From: Bacillota bacterium
GTDB taxonomy: Bacteria > Bacillota > DTU065
Assembly (NCBI GenBank): GCA_028708605.1
Contig: JAQVYS010000010.1
Span: 1-42,621 of the forward strand
Direction of reading: 5' to 3'
DNA: 42,621 nt
Every line of letters starts with the position of its first letter. Positions within the stretch are counted from its first letter, which is position 1. The notes beneath the pieces are model-generated. The model was given only the letters and a program-made list of their open reading frames with translations, made no database searches and was not told where the DNA came from. A program made the position numbers and the translations under genes. This document shows positions 16,694 through 25,134 of the stretch, one piece after another.

Positions 16694-17503
16694 TTAAAAC
16701 TTATAGCGGCTATATTGTATAGTATTTTCGAGCCAGTTTGAAGAATCGATTTCAGATACTTGAACAACGGGCTTAAGATGCGTTGTTGCGTGTATAAAAG
16801 AGAAGTGTGAGATGGCCATTCCAACATGACCATAGTCTTTGAAGAAGATTAAGTCACCTGGCAGGACATCTTCCCTTTTAATGTTTTTAAGATACTTTCC
16901 TTGGCCCATTTGAGAAGCATCTCTTTCTAGGGGAAGATCATGCAACCTATATATATGTTGCACAAATCCAGAGCAATCTATTCCAAATGATGATGTTCCT
17001 CCCCATAGGTAAGTAGTCGCACCTTCAAACTTATTAGCCCAGCTTACAAGGCTTTGTCTAAGAGATGAAAGATTGTTAAATTTAAATCGATCGGGGAAGC
17101 AGATATCGCCTACTTGAATAAACCCAACTAAACCATTACAGAGCATAACATTAAGCCAACTAGGTTGGTGATCTTTATTTGAACCAAGAAGTTTTATTTT
17201 AATACCTAAAGGGAGTCTTGCGATAATCTGTGCTTGGACTTTAGGGCTACTATATACAAGATTTGTCAATGAAGCTGTGATAATACTTGGTTCTGGGCTC
17301 CAAGTGCCCGCCTCTTTATCTACACTTTTTTTCTGTACAAAACCAGTATAGTTGTCCCATAAGGTTTTAATCAGATAAAAGTCTGTGCGAGATTTATCTT
17401 CTATAATATCAATAGGTTCTCCCATTTTGGCCTGGCTAACTGTTTCTGACAAAAGGTCTGGACATTTATACATTGTAACTATAGGCTCTATTAGAGCTGG
17501 CAC
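16694..17503 (-). CDS. SH3-like plus NlpC/P60 cysteine endopeptidase
   Basis: 269 residues starting at GTG with AAAGGAGG 8 bases upstream. Residues 1-135 contain two SH3-like segments (MYKCPDLLSETVSQAKMGEP; a second near LPLGIKIKLLG). Residues 140-269 are NlpC/P60: catalytic Cys177 in GIDCSGF, His226 in DYGHVGMAI and a polar third residue near His238 in FIHATTH. The domain order matches YkfC-type gamma-D-Glu-diaminopimelate endopeptidases. No signal peptide is visible, which points to cytoplasmic muropeptide recycling rather than wall cleavage, although the two upstream genes encode secreted proteins. It starts 21 bases after the preceding gene's stop, so all are probably one operon. Confidence 0.85.
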   Translation of the reverse strand: MPALIEPIVTMYKCPDLLSETVSQAKMGEPIDIIEDKSRTDFYLIKTLWDNYTGFVQKKSVDKEAGTWSPEPSIITASLTNLVYSSPKVQAQIIARLPLGIKIKLLGSNKDHQPSWLNVMLCNGLVGFIQVGDICFPDRFKFNNLSSLRQSLVSWANKFEGATTYLWGGTSSFGIDCSGFVQHIYRLHDLPLERDASQMGQGKYLKNIKREDVLPGDLIFFKDYGHVGMAISHFSFIHATTHLKPVVQVSEIDSSNWLENTIQYSRYKF

Positions 17504-17524
17504 AATATACCTCCTTTAAAGCTT

Positions 17525-18343
17525 TTAAATCTTAATATTCAAGATGCTTTCAGGTAAGGTTTCTACTTCGACATAGATTTCGAGATCCAACTCTCCTGCC
17601 GGTACAACAGTAAAATCCTCAATGTATAGTACTAGAGTAAAAATTGCTTCATTATTCGTTCTACCTATTGTTAGTGGTGCATCAAATATGGTGGTTAACG
17701 TATCACTTACTTGAACGTTTCTATGAGTTGTCAGGACCTGAGGTTCTTTTTCAAATAAAACAGCATGCAAGCCTTCGCAGATTTGGATACCTTGCAAAGA
17801 AAACTGCCAATCGTCGTTAGAGGTTACTCTAAGGGTGTGTCTTGAGACTATGTTAGATTCCCAGGGCTCTCCGGTTACTGGGGGAGTCCACAAAGAAATT
17901 TCCTTAAGAGTTAAGCCAGATAAAATTTGAAACTCGTACTCAATCTCTTGGGTAGAGCCCCACGCGGGGTACTGGTTGTTTATGTTCATTACATAAGTTC
18001 TGATTGAAAATGAATATTCGCCTGCCGGAGCATCATTATCACAAGAGAGAAAAAGCTGAAAAGATGAAGATCTTGCAGGAACTGGTGCGATAACTGGGTC
18101 TGTAAAGTTGACTATTTCTCCATCAGAAGTTTTAAGATAGATGGGAGCACCATCAAAGTTGTTTTCAAGAAAAATTACCGCAGGCTGATGATTTTTGTTT
18201 TTAATATGATCGGGATTTACTGTAATAGTAATAGGAATTACTATGTCAGACTCAAGGATTCCGAGATGGATAGGAGTGCCGATAGCAAAAACTGAAGTAA
18301 TGTTAACTGCCAAAAGAAGAATTACAAAAAAGATCCTCTTTAT
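17525..18343 (-). CDS. Secreted all-beta protein of unknown family, paralogue 1 (non-standard ATA start proposed)
   Basis: About 272 residues of predicted beta-strands resembling Ig-like or CARDB-like sandwiches (IPITITVNP, PAGEYSFSIRTYV, ESNIVSRHTLRVTS, LQGIQICEGLHAVLF). I do not recognise the family. The C-terminal half is strongly similar to the product of 18712-19512. The first standard start in frame (TTG at 18313) falls inside the signal peptide and has no ribosome-binding site. Reading back, the frame continues IKRIFFVILLLAVNITSVFA, a good signal peptide, from ATA at 18341-18343, which sits 9 bases after GGTGG, exactly where the paralogue has its ATG. Upstream in frame are two ACG codons and then a stop. 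Translation from ATA is inferred. Confidence 0.6.
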   Translation of the reverse strand: MKRIFFVILLLAVNITSVFAIGTPIHLGILESDIVIPITITVNPDHIKNKNHQPAVIFLENNFDGAPIYLKTSDGEIVNFTDPVIAPVPARSSSFQLFLSCDNDAPAGEYSFSIRTYVMNINNQYPAWGSTQEIEYEFQILSGLTLKEISLWTPPVTGEPWESNIVSRHTLRVTSNDDWQFSLQGIQICEGLHAVLFEKEPQVLTTHRNVQVSDTLTTIFDAPLTIGRTNNEAIFTLVLYIEDFTVVPAGELDLEIYVEVETLPESILNIKI

Positions 18344-18711
18344 CGTCGTTCACCACCTTTTACAAGGATTTTATACCATTTTTTAATGGCTGTCAAAGAT
18401 TAGTATAAAGGTTGGAATAAGTTGGAAAATTCAACTTACTGACTTTTCGAAGCGAAGAATTTAACAACGTAGTTTAAAAACTGTACTATCTGCATCGAGC
18501 TTTTGCTTTAGTTCTTAGCCCTAACAATGGAGCTGTCTTCTTTTATTAGATTATAAAACCTTAATCCTTGCTAATAAAGGAATTCAGGCAGGTTATTTTT
18601 TTAATAAGTTGTAGCAAAAGGTTTATAGTTAGAATCAAAGTCTCTTTTATCCTTTAGGAAATCTTGTCAGAGTTATGCAAAAAACTCAAGGGTAAGATAG
18701 CTTCAAAGCTT
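18344..18711. other. Non-coding gap between the two paralogues
   Basis: 368 bases, AT-rich, with no convincing reading frame, stem-terminator or promoter that I can support. The last bases before the stop of paralogue 2 (AAAGCTTTTAAAT near 18706) match the sequence just past the stop of paralogue 1 (near 17517), showing that the duplicated unit extends beyond the coding region. Confidence 0.5.
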
Positions 18712-19512
18712 TTAAATCGTAATGTTCAAGATGCTTTTAGGTAAGGTCTCCGCTTCAACATAAATGTTAAGGTCGATTTCTCCTGCCGGCACGACAGAAA
18801 AATCGTCAACATATAGTATCACTGTAAAGATTGCTTCATTGTTTGTCCTTTTGGTGGTATTTGGTGCATCAAATACTATGGTTAGATCATCTTTAACTAG
18901 GATATTTCTATGCGTCGTAAGAACGACCGGATCTCTTTCAAATAAGACTGCATGCAAACCTTCGCAGCTTTGAATACCTTGCAAGGAAAGCTGCCAATTT
19001 TCGGTAGAAGTAACTCTAAGAGTATGAGTGGACACTATATTAGACTCCCAGGATTCTCCAGTTTTGGGGGGGTGCCACACTTCGATTTCTTCTAAAGTTA
19101 AAACAGGAGCAATTTGAAATGTAAAGTTTAAGTTTTGAACAGTCTTCTCATCAATTTTTCCACTGTTGGGGTTGAGAGCATAAGTGTGAATTGTAAATTG
19201 ATACTCCCCTGCTAAAGTGCCAAAATCGCAGGAGAGATAAAGTTTATAAGTACTATCGTGTTTTTCTACAGGTACTCTAGTTTCATCATAAGAGACTACT
19301 TTGTTATCAGTGGTGTTTAGATATATGGGCGGAGTCTTAAAGTTCTTTGAAGTAAACATTACATAATGCTCTTCGTATTGCCTAGCATCGTGATTGAGAT
19401 AAACAACAACCTCTATGTAGTTTTCAGGTCGAGGTTTCAGGATCTCTAAATCAAAAGCAAAAGCAGTCTGTATGCTAAATGCAATAAGAAATATAATAAT
19501 TATCGATCTCAT
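18712..19512 (-). CDS. Secreted all-beta protein of unknown family, paralogue 2
   Basis: 266 residues. I chose the ATG at 19510-19512: GGTGGTG lies just upstream and the product then starts MRSIIIIFLIAFSIQTAFA, a signal peptide; an in-frame upstream ATG at 19527 lies within the ribosome-binding site. The mature protein is all-beta, with EVVVYLNHDARQYE, PIYLNTTDNKVVSYDET, GEYQFTIHTYALNP and a C-terminal half nearly parallel to paralogue 1: SWESNIVSTHTLRVTS, LQGIQSCEGLHAVLFE, LTTHRNILV, TNNEAIFTV, PAGEIDL. A shared single Cys in CEGLHA may be structural. Function unknown; exported, probably periplasmic. It is the first gene of the presumed operon with paralogue 1 and the NlpC/P60 gene. Confidence 0.65.
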   Translation of the reverse strand: MRSIIIIFLIAFSIQTAFAFDLEILKPRPENYIEVVVYLNHDARQYEEHYVMFTSKNFKTPPIYLNTTDNKVVSYDETRVPVEKHDSTYKLYLSCDFGTLAGEYQFTIHTYALNPNSGKIDEKTVQNLNFTFQIAPVLTLEEIEVWHPPKTGESWESNIVSTHTLRVTSTENWQLSLQGIQSCEGLHAVLFERDPVVLTTHRNILVKDDLTIVFDAPNTTKRTNNEAIFTVILYVDDFSVVPAGEIDLNIYVEAETLPKSILNITI

Positions 19513-19732
19513 AATTTTCACCACCATTGTTAAAAAGGTTTAATGAAATCGCGTTTTCACCCCGATTATACTTCCTGAGCATGTTACTGTCAAAAAATGG
19601 GCTAAACAGGTATTCGATGTCTTGTTTTAAGTGTCCCACCAAGAAAGTACATTGCTGAAAAGTTTTTCTCTGCATACGAAATTCATTTCTTACAAACATT
19701 AGCTTAGGGCCTTTATGTGATGCTATCAACCA

Positions 19733-19761
19733 TTGACAAAGATGGTATCCTTTGCTAAAGT
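19733..19761 (+). promoter_or_regulatory. Promoter of the thiamine transport operon
   Basis: A perfect TTGACA (19733-19738), a 17-base spacer and TAAAGT (19756-19761), directly upstream of the TPP riboswitch. Confidence 0.75.
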
Positions 19762-19786
19762 AGAGTCACAGTAAAATTAAACAAGA

Positions 19787-19862
19787 CGAACGGGGGTGCT
19801 CCTTAGGGGCTGAGATCATACTCCGATACCTGATCTAGGTAATGCTAGCGCAGGGAGATTCG
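19787..19862 (+). promoter_or_regulatory. TPP riboswitch (THI element)
   Basis: The conserved aptamer blocks are all present in order: GGGGGTGCTC, then GGGCTGAGAT, then ATACC-TGATCTAGGTAATGC and GCGCAGGGA. The closing P1 stem pairs CGAA (19787-19790) with TTCG (19859-19862). It lies upstream of a terminator and the thiBPQ-type genes, so it should switch transcription off when thiamine pyrophosphate is abundant. Confidence 0.96.
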
Positions 19863-19880
19863 AGGTAGATGTGTTTTCTT

Positions 19881-19917
19881 GGCCTTTTCCCTTTGGGAAA
19901 GGGCCTTATTGTTTTAT
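19881..19917 (+). terminator. Riboswitch expression-platform terminator
   Basis: GGCCTTTTCCC, a 3-base loop and GGGAAAGGGCC form a stem (one internal G-T) followed by a T-rich tail. It starts 18 bases after the aptamer, as expected for a transcriptional OFF switch. Confidence 0.85.
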
Positions 19918-19948
19918 CTGGATCCCCGTAAAAATCTGAGGAGGGTTT

Positions 19949-20962
19949 TTGTTGAAACGATATTCTGCAGTCTTTATTAGTGTCTTACTGATTGTTGTTC
20001 TTCTGTTTTCCTTTGTTGCAAATGGAAAGGAACTAGTGATTTATAGCTACGACTCATTTGGTCAGACTCTTATGGAAATGATGGAACAACACTTTGAAAA
20101 AGAGTATGACTCTAAAGTTCGCTTTGTACTTTTTGAAGATACTGGTGCAATGTACACTAGACTTGTCTTAGAAAAAGACAAGCCCAAAGCTGATTTAGTA
20201 ATCGGTCTTGATGAGGTTTATGTAATTGATGCTAAAGCGGATGATCTTTTTACAGCTTATCGACCAAAAGAGGCTGATAAAATCCGTGAGGAGTTAGTGT
20301 TTGATGAAGATTTCTACATGACTCCATATGATTTTGGGTATATAACCTTTAACTATGACTCGCAGCTTCTTCCTAATCCACCAAAGACGCACAAAGCGCT
20401 AGCCGATAGTAGTTTAGGCAAGAAAATTATTATTCCAAATCCTACAACGTCATCTCCTGGTCAGGCATTCTTGCTCTCGACTATTGCTTATTTTGGTGAA
20501 GATGGTTATTTGGACTTTTGGAAGGAATTGAAAAAGAACATTTTAGTTATGCCATCAAGCTGGTCCATAGCCTATGGCATCTATTCTAATGGCGAGGCAC
20601 CTATTGTCTTAAGCTACGGAACTAGTCCAGTGTTCCATCTGCTCGATGAGAACACAGAAAGATACCAAGCACTTGTTTTAGATGGTGTTGCTTGGGCCCA
20701 AATTGAAGGTGCTGCCATTGTAAAAGGTGGCAAGAATCATGAACTAGCTAAGGCTGCTCTTGACTACCTAATAAGTGTTCAAATGCAGGAAGCCCTTACT
20801 GAATCACAGTTTATGTACCCTGTAAGAATCGATGCAAAGCTACCTGAATCATTTAGAATTGCTGCTCATGTGCCAGAGATACTAAATCCTCGTATCGATC
20901 TAAAAGACGTTCATGACAAGCTCGGTACTTGGATCAAAGATTGGGAAAATGTTATGAGATAA
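19949..20962 (+). CDS. thiB: Thiamine ABC transporter, substrate-binding protein
   Basis: 337 residues. It begins with two adjacent TTG codons (19949, 19952); GAGGAGGG spaces better to the second. A signal peptide (about 1-27) has no lipobox. The mature protein has the TbpA/ThiB pattern: KELVIYSYDSFG, FEDTGAMYTRLVLEKDKPKADLVIGLDEV, MTPYDFGYITFNYDS, IIPNPTTSSPGQAFLLSTI, WSIAYGIYSNGEAPIVLSYGTSP and QFMYPVR near the end. In the family these aromatic and acidic residues cage the thiazolium and diphosphate. The upstream TPP riboswitch supports thiamine or its phosphates as ligand. It is the first gene of a three-gene operon. Confidence 0.93.
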   Translation: MLKRYSAVFISVLLIVVLLFSFVANGKELVIYSYDSFGQTLMEMMEQHFEKEYDSKVRFVLFEDTGAMYTRLVLEKDKPKADLVIGLDEVYVIDAKADDLFTAYRPKEADKIREELVFDEDFYMTPYDFGYITFNYDSQLLPNPPKTHKALADSSLGKKIIIPNPTTSSPGQAFLLSTIAYFGEDGYLDFWKELKKNILVMPSSWSIAYGIYSNGEAPIVLSYGTSPVFHLLDENTERYQALVLDGVAWAQIEGAAIVKGGKNHELAKAALDYLISVQMQEALTESQFMYPVRIDAKLPESFRIAAHVPEILNPRIDLKDVHDKLGTWIKDWENVMR

Positions 20963-21001
20963 ACTAGAAATCTATTTTTTACCAGAAAGGAGGGCTCTAG
21001 A

Positions 21002-22615
21002 TTGAAGGTACTGCGCATTTTGGCTTTAGTTATTCTTGCTATAATAATTTATCTGCCTCTAGCAGGCCTTGTCTCTAAGTTAGTAGCCCTCCCTAACCTC
21101 TTTGAGCTAAGTAAAGAATTAATTCAAGACCCAGCAATTGGGCATATCATAAGGTTTACTTATACACAGGCGTTTATAAGTGCTTTAATTAGTTTAGTTG
21201 TTGGTCTCCCAGCAGCCTACTTTTTCTCACATTATAACTTTAAGGGCAAAAAGTTTATTCGAAATCTTACCATGATTCCTTTTATTTTACCTAGTATCTT
21301 AGTTGTACTAGCAATGATCGTCTACTACGGCCAACAGGGCTTTTTTTCCAGAACATTTAATACAGGAACATTTATATATGGCTACGTTGGTATTATCTTT
21401 GCACACGTTTTCTATAACTTTTCGCTTAGCATTAGAATTGTTGGAGGCTCATGGGAAAAGTTAAATGAAAAACTCACAGAATCAGCATATGTGTTAGGAG
21501 ACTCTAAACTTAAAGCCTTTTTCCGTATAGAACTGCCTCTTTTGTGGCCTTCTATAGCTTATTCATGGCTACTAGCTTTTTTATATTCCTCTCTTAGTTT
21601 TGCCATCGTTTTAGTCTTTGGGGGAGTCTCATACAACACACTAGAGGTTTATATCTATACTTTGACAAGAAGACTCCAAATGGATAGAGCTCATTTACTT
21701 GCATTTGTGCAGCTTTTGATCTCCTTTTTCTTTATTTTGATAGTAAATGGGGTGTCTAAGAGAACAGATAAAGTAAACAAAGCCTTTACAATCTCTAGAG
21801 CCAGACCCCTTTGCTTAGAAAGGCGAAAACTAATAAAAATCGTACTTGTCTTGTATTTTGCCTTACTGCTAATACTGTTTGGAGGACCACTGTTTAGTCT
21901 TTTCTGGCGTTCTCTTGCTCCAAAGGGTGATAGTGTGGGTATTTCTTTGGATAACTACCATAGTCTATTTGGCTCAAGGGTAGAGCGCACTTTGGGTACT
22001 CCCCTTTGGCAAGTGTTTGTAAACAGTTTACTTTTGTCTAGCGTAAGTAGCTTAATAGCGGTTTCGCTTTCCTATGTTCTTGCTCGGTACTATCCCAAAC
22101 TGCGACCATTTTTCTTAGTACCTTTAGGAGTTTCCATGATGAGTTACGGATTTGGTGTCTTAGTTACCTTGAAAAACTGGGTGCCAACCCCAATTTTGAT
22201 GCTGTTTACCCAGATATTTATTACCTTTCCAGTAGTCTACTCGATCGTAAGTCTTGGTATTGAAGAAATAAATCCAGAATATCGGTTTGCGGCATCGACA
22301 CTAGGCTCTTCAGAAAGTGAGATAACCAGGAGAATTTATCTGCCACTTCTAAGACCAGCTTTGAGCTCCGCTTTTGCATATGGCATGGCCCTTTCTCTAG
22401 GGGATCTAACTGGAGTAATGTTAGTTGGAGAAGGACAATTTGTGACCTTTACAGTAGCTTTATATCGACTAATAGGTCACTACAGTTTCCCCGAGGGTAC
22501 TGCATTAGGAACTCTAGTGTCATTTCTTTTTATCGGACTTTTTATACTTATTGAATCTGGAGGAGGGGAAAAAAGCTATGCTAAAGATAGACCATCTTCT
22601 AAAAAGCTATCCTAA
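21002..22615 (+). CDS. thiP: Thiamine ABC transporter, fused permease
   Basis: 537 residues with about 12 membrane segments in two homologous halves, each with an ABC-permease EAA loop: near residues 165-185 (ESAYVLGDSKLKAFFRIELP) and 435-455 (RFAASTLGSSESEITRRIYL). This two-in-one form is the ThiP/FbpB arrangement. It starts at TTG with AAAGGAGGG upstream, 39 bases after thiB, and its end overlaps thiQ. Thiamine specificity comes from the operon's riboswitch and from ThiB; the permease alone resembles iron transporters too. Confidence 0.92.
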   Translation: MKVLRILALVILAIIIYLPLAGLVSKLVALPNLFELSKELIQDPAIGHIIRFTYTQAFISALISLVVGLPAAYFFSHYNFKGKKFIRNLTMIPFILPSILVVLAMIVYYGQQGFFSRTFNTGTFIYGYVGIIFAHVFYNFSLSIRIVGGSWEKLNEKLTESAYVLGDSKLKAFFRIELPLLWPSIAYSWLLAFLYSSLSFAIVLVFGGVSYNTLEVYIYTLTRRLQMDRAHLLAFVQLLISFFFILIVNGVSKRTDKVNKAFTISRARPLCLERRKLIKIVLVLYFALLLILFGGPLFSLFWRSLAPKGDSVGISLDNYHSLFGSRVERTLGTPLWQVFVNSLLLSSVSSLIAVSLSYVLARYYPKLRPFFLVPLGVSMMSYGFGVLVTLKNWVPTPILMLFTQIFITFPVVYSIVSLGIEEINPEYRFAASTLGSSESEITRRIYLPLLRPALSSAFAYGMALSLGDLTGVMLVGEGQFVTFTVALYRLIGHYSFPEGTALGTLVSFLFIGLFILIESGGGEKSYAKDRPSSKKLS

Positions 22616-23582
22616 TTTTAGAATATCAGTAGATTTTTATGTAAATAAAGGCGAGTTTTTCTCTCTCCTTGGACCGAGTGGTTGTGGAAAGACAACCACG
22701 CTGAGGCTAATATCTGGGTTAGAAGACAGTGATAGTGGACGTATTTTCCTTAACGGTGAGGATATAACTAGGCTTTCTCCTCAAAAAAGACAATTTGGCT
22801 TAGTCTTTCAAGACTATGCTCTTTTTCCGCATCTAAACGTTGAAGAGAACATCCTCTACGGGATTAGTAAAGAAAATAAGACCTTAAAGAAACAACGCTT
22901 AGAGGAGCTTTTAGGGTTGTTTCGTTTGGAGCATTTACAAAAGAGATCAGTTAGGCATCTCTCAGGAGGGGAGCAACAAAGAGTTGCACTTGCTAGGGCA
23001 CTTGCTCCAAGCCCGCAGCTACTCCTTCTAGATGAACCTTTTGCAGCCCTAGATCCATCTCTTCGGCAATCCTTAAGAGAAGAGCTAAAAGAGTTGCAGC
23101 AAAAACTCCAATTAACAATTATCTTTGTAACTCATAACCAAGAAGAGGCCTTAAGCCTATCTCATCGCATAGCCATTATGGATAAGGGTACAATTACCCA
23201 GATTGCAGAGCCTTTTGAACTCTATACAAAGCCGGAATCTAAAGATATTGCAAGTTTTTTTGGGGAAGTTAATTTTGTAAAGCTTTCTGTCTCAAATAAC
23301 GAGGTTAAATGGGGAGAAAAAGGCTTTCTTTTAGAGGAGGCAGTTGAAGATGGAGACTATCTTTTTGCCATAAGACCAGAGTACCTCCTAGAAGGAAAAG
23401 GTGTTGAAGCAGAGGTTACCTCCAGCAGTTTTTTAGGTTTTGGTGTTTTGTACCTTGTTAAAACTAAGTACGGAACGTTAAGATATTTAGAAACTGCTCC
23501 ATCTAAGATAAAGACTGAAGGGACAAAACTAGAACTGACTATACAAGCTAAAAATCTAATACCAATAAAAGGAGCGTTTTAG
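22578..23582 (+). CDS. thiQ: Thiamine ABC transporter, ATP-binding protein
   Basis: 334 residues, longer than enteric ThiQ because of a C-terminal TOBE-like domain (RPEYLLEGKG... onward). ATPase motifs: Walker A GPSGCGKTTT (near 34), Q-loop VFQDYALFPH, signature LSGGEQQRVALARAL, Walker B LLLLDEPFAALD and switch His THNQEEA. I chose the ATG at 22578 with GGAGGAGGGG upstream; an in-frame TTG at 22551 would add residues and lies in the ribosome-binding site. It overlaps thiP by 38 bases, so translation is coupled. In domain layout it resembles FbpC/PotA, so relabelling from iron-type transport is possible, but the riboswitch argues for thiamine. Confidence 0.9.
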   Translation: MLKIDHLLKSYPNFRISVDFYVNKGEFFSLLGPSGCGKTTTLRLISGLEDSDSGRIFLNGEDITRLSPQKRQFGLVFQDYALFPHLNVEENILYGISKENKTLKKQRLEELLGLFRLEHLQKRSVRHLSGGEQQRVALARALAPSPQLLLLDEPFAALDPSLRQSLREELKELQQKLQLTIIFVTHNQEEALSLSHRIAIMDKGTITQIAEPFELYTKPESKDIASFFGEVNFVKLSVSNNEVKWGEKGFLLEEAVEDGDYLFAIRPEYLLEGKGVEAEVTSSSFLGFGVLYLVKTKYGTLRYLETAPSKIKTEGTKLELTIQAKNLIPIKGAF

Positions 23583-23667
23583 CAGGAATCTTAAGTAAGT
23601 TAGCTAAAATATATGTAAAGACAAACATCTTAGAATAAGCACCGATAAAACCAGAGGAGGAAAAGAA

Positions 23668-24309
23668 ATGAAAAACTGGTTAGTAAAGGGGCTTATTTTT
23701 TTATTGCTTTTTGGAGTTTACGCTAGTGCAGAGTGGCAGTTTATGCTCTCGCCAAAACAGGAAAAATTGCCCCAATTTTGTTTAGTTGGCTATAGCTGGG
23801 ATGTAGAACCGTTTGTTATTGCTCTTTCTGTTGGAGCAAGCGCTGAAGCAGAGGCAATGATCTGGCAGAGGAATGATTACATTGACACCTCAGAGGAACA
23901 CTATTTTGATAGCCTTTCTGCTGTTTTGGCTCCAGCGGTAAACTTAAGGATTGAAAAGTTAGATTACAAAAAGAAAACAGTGCCATTTTTGCAGGTCAGA
24001 TATGTGCGGGATTTTTTCCGGACAGGTGAAGCGGAGTTAGATCTACCATGGGTACCTGGCTTTGACGATGAGGGTACGGATTTAGAAGGCGTTGATGCAA
24101 GACTGATATGGGAATTTTTGAGAGTTGGAGGAGGCGTAAGGCTTAAAGTCTCAGAGTCTCTTAGCCTGCTTGCAGATTATGGTTTAGAGGCATCCCTACT
24201 AAGAAAAGATGTCCTGTGCTATGATAACAACGCTTTAGGCTATGAAGAGCGCATTAGAAGATTGTGGCCAAATAGCTATGGTGGAGTAAGCCTAGTTTGG
24301 CACTGGTAG
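23668..24309 (+). CDS. Secreted protein, probable small outer-membrane beta-barrel
   Basis: 213 residues with a signal peptide (1-21, ending ASA) and GGAGG upstream. The mature part is a series of amphipathic strands with tight turns (PFVIALSVGASAEAEAMIW, LSAVLAPAVNLRIEKLDY, VPFLQVRYVRDFF, RVGGGVRLKVSESLSLLADYGLEASLL), and it ends YGGVSLVWHW with a terminal tryptophan, the usual outer-membrane sorting signature. Size suits an 8-stranded barrel. I do not recognise the family. It follows thiQ by 85 bases with no clear terminator between, so co-transcription is possible, but relevance to thiamine is not supported. An outer-membrane location is inferred. Confidence 0.55.
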   Translation: MKNWLVKGLIFLLLFGVYASAEWQFMLSPKQEKLPQFCLVGYSWDVEPFVIALSVGASAEAEAMIWQRNDYIDTSEEHYFDSLSAVLAPAVNLRIEKLDYKKKTVPFLQVRYVRDFFRTGEAELDLPWVPGFDDEGTDLEGVDARLIWEFLRVGGGVRLKVSESLSLLADYGLEASLLRKDVLCYDNNALGYEERIRRLWPNSYGGVSLVWHW

Positions 24310-24333
24310 GATAGTTTTTAGAATCCTTGCAAA

Positions 24334-24347
24334 TTGATTTAAGTTAA
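24334..24347 (+). promoter_or_regulatory. Weak FNR/CRP-like site upstream of ric
   Basis: TTGAT-TTAA-GTTAA matches 8 of 10 positions of the FNR consensus TTGAT-N4-ATCAA. It lies about 65 bases before ric, with a TATAAA box at 24381-24386 downstream. Confidence 0.3.
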
Positions 24348-24411
24348 AGTAGGTGTTAAATCTCTTTAATATGACCAAATTATAAAGGAATAGATGCAAG
24401 GAGGATTTTAA

Positions 24412-25116
24412 ATGGCTACTACTACCTTAGAACAATCGGTTGGTCAAATTGTTACTGAGTACCCAATGGCAGTTTCAGTATTTTTAAGTTACGGTATAGA
24501 TTTTTACTGCCGAGGAGATACGCCTCTTGCTGAAGCATTAAAAGACACAGATATTTCAGTAGATGAGATTATTGATGAGATAGAAAAGGCAGAAATTGCT
24601 GAAGGAGAAAAATATGCCAAAAAAAGGCAAATAGACACAAAGAACCTTAACGAGCTTGTAGATTACATCGAAAATACTTACCATAAGTATCTTAAAAGAT
24701 GGCTCCCTGAAATCTCTCAATATCTTAAGGTTGTAAGAACCGTCCATGGAAATCACCACCAAGAGCTCTATGAAATCTATGACAATTTTATTAGACTAAA
24801 AGAGGAACTTACAGACCATCTAAAGAAAGAAGAAGACCAGATCTTTCCTTTGATTAAAGAGATTGAAGAGAAGAAATCGCTAGACAACAAAGAGATTGCT
24901 CTTGTCTTAAAAGAGATAGAAGACAGGCATGAGAAAACCAGAGACTTACTGATGCTAAATAAGATGCTTAGTAAGTCCTGGGAGATTCCCGATGGTGTTT
25001 GCACTAGTTATGCTTATGTCTATAAGCTACTAGCTGATTTAGAAGCAAATACTGCAGAGCATATTCATGTAGAAAATAATCTTCTTCATCCTAAGGTAAG
25101 AGACAAACTCTCTTAA
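24412..25116 (+). CDS. ric: Iron-sulfur cluster repair di-iron protein (RIC/ScdA/YtfE)
   Basis: 234 residues. The N-terminal ScdA_N (DUF542) domain includes GIDFYCRGD with Cys33. A hemerythrin domain follows, with iron-ligand candidates H91 (YHKY), the HGNHH cluster (112-116), H136 with EE (DHLKKEED), the H of DRHEK and the HIHVENN segment near the end. RIC proteins repair Fe-S clusters damaged by nitric oxide or peroxide. It starts at ATG with AAGGAGG upstream. The FNR-like regulator gene follows by 18 bases, and a second hemerythrin gene lies beyond it, so this is a nitrosative/oxidative defence cluster. Confidence 0.93.
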   Translation: MATTTLEQSVGQIVTEYPMAVSVFLSYGIDFYCRGDTPLAEALKDTDISVDEIIDEIEKAEIAEGEKYAKKRQIDTKNLNELVDYIENTYHKYLKRWLPEISQYLKVVRTVHGNHHQELYEIYDNFIRLKEELTDHLKKEEDQIFPLIKEIEEKKSLDNKEIALVLKEIEDRHEKTRDLLMLNKMLSKSWEIPDGVCTSYAYVYKLLADLEANTAEHIHVENNLLHPKVRDKLS

Positions 25117-25134
25117 CAAATAAGGAGTGAGTCC

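Noticed and set aside
19475-19729. 84-codon minus-strand frame upstream of paralogue 2
   Set aside because: It overlaps the signal peptide region of a better-supported gene in another frame and has no ribosome-binding site or known motif.
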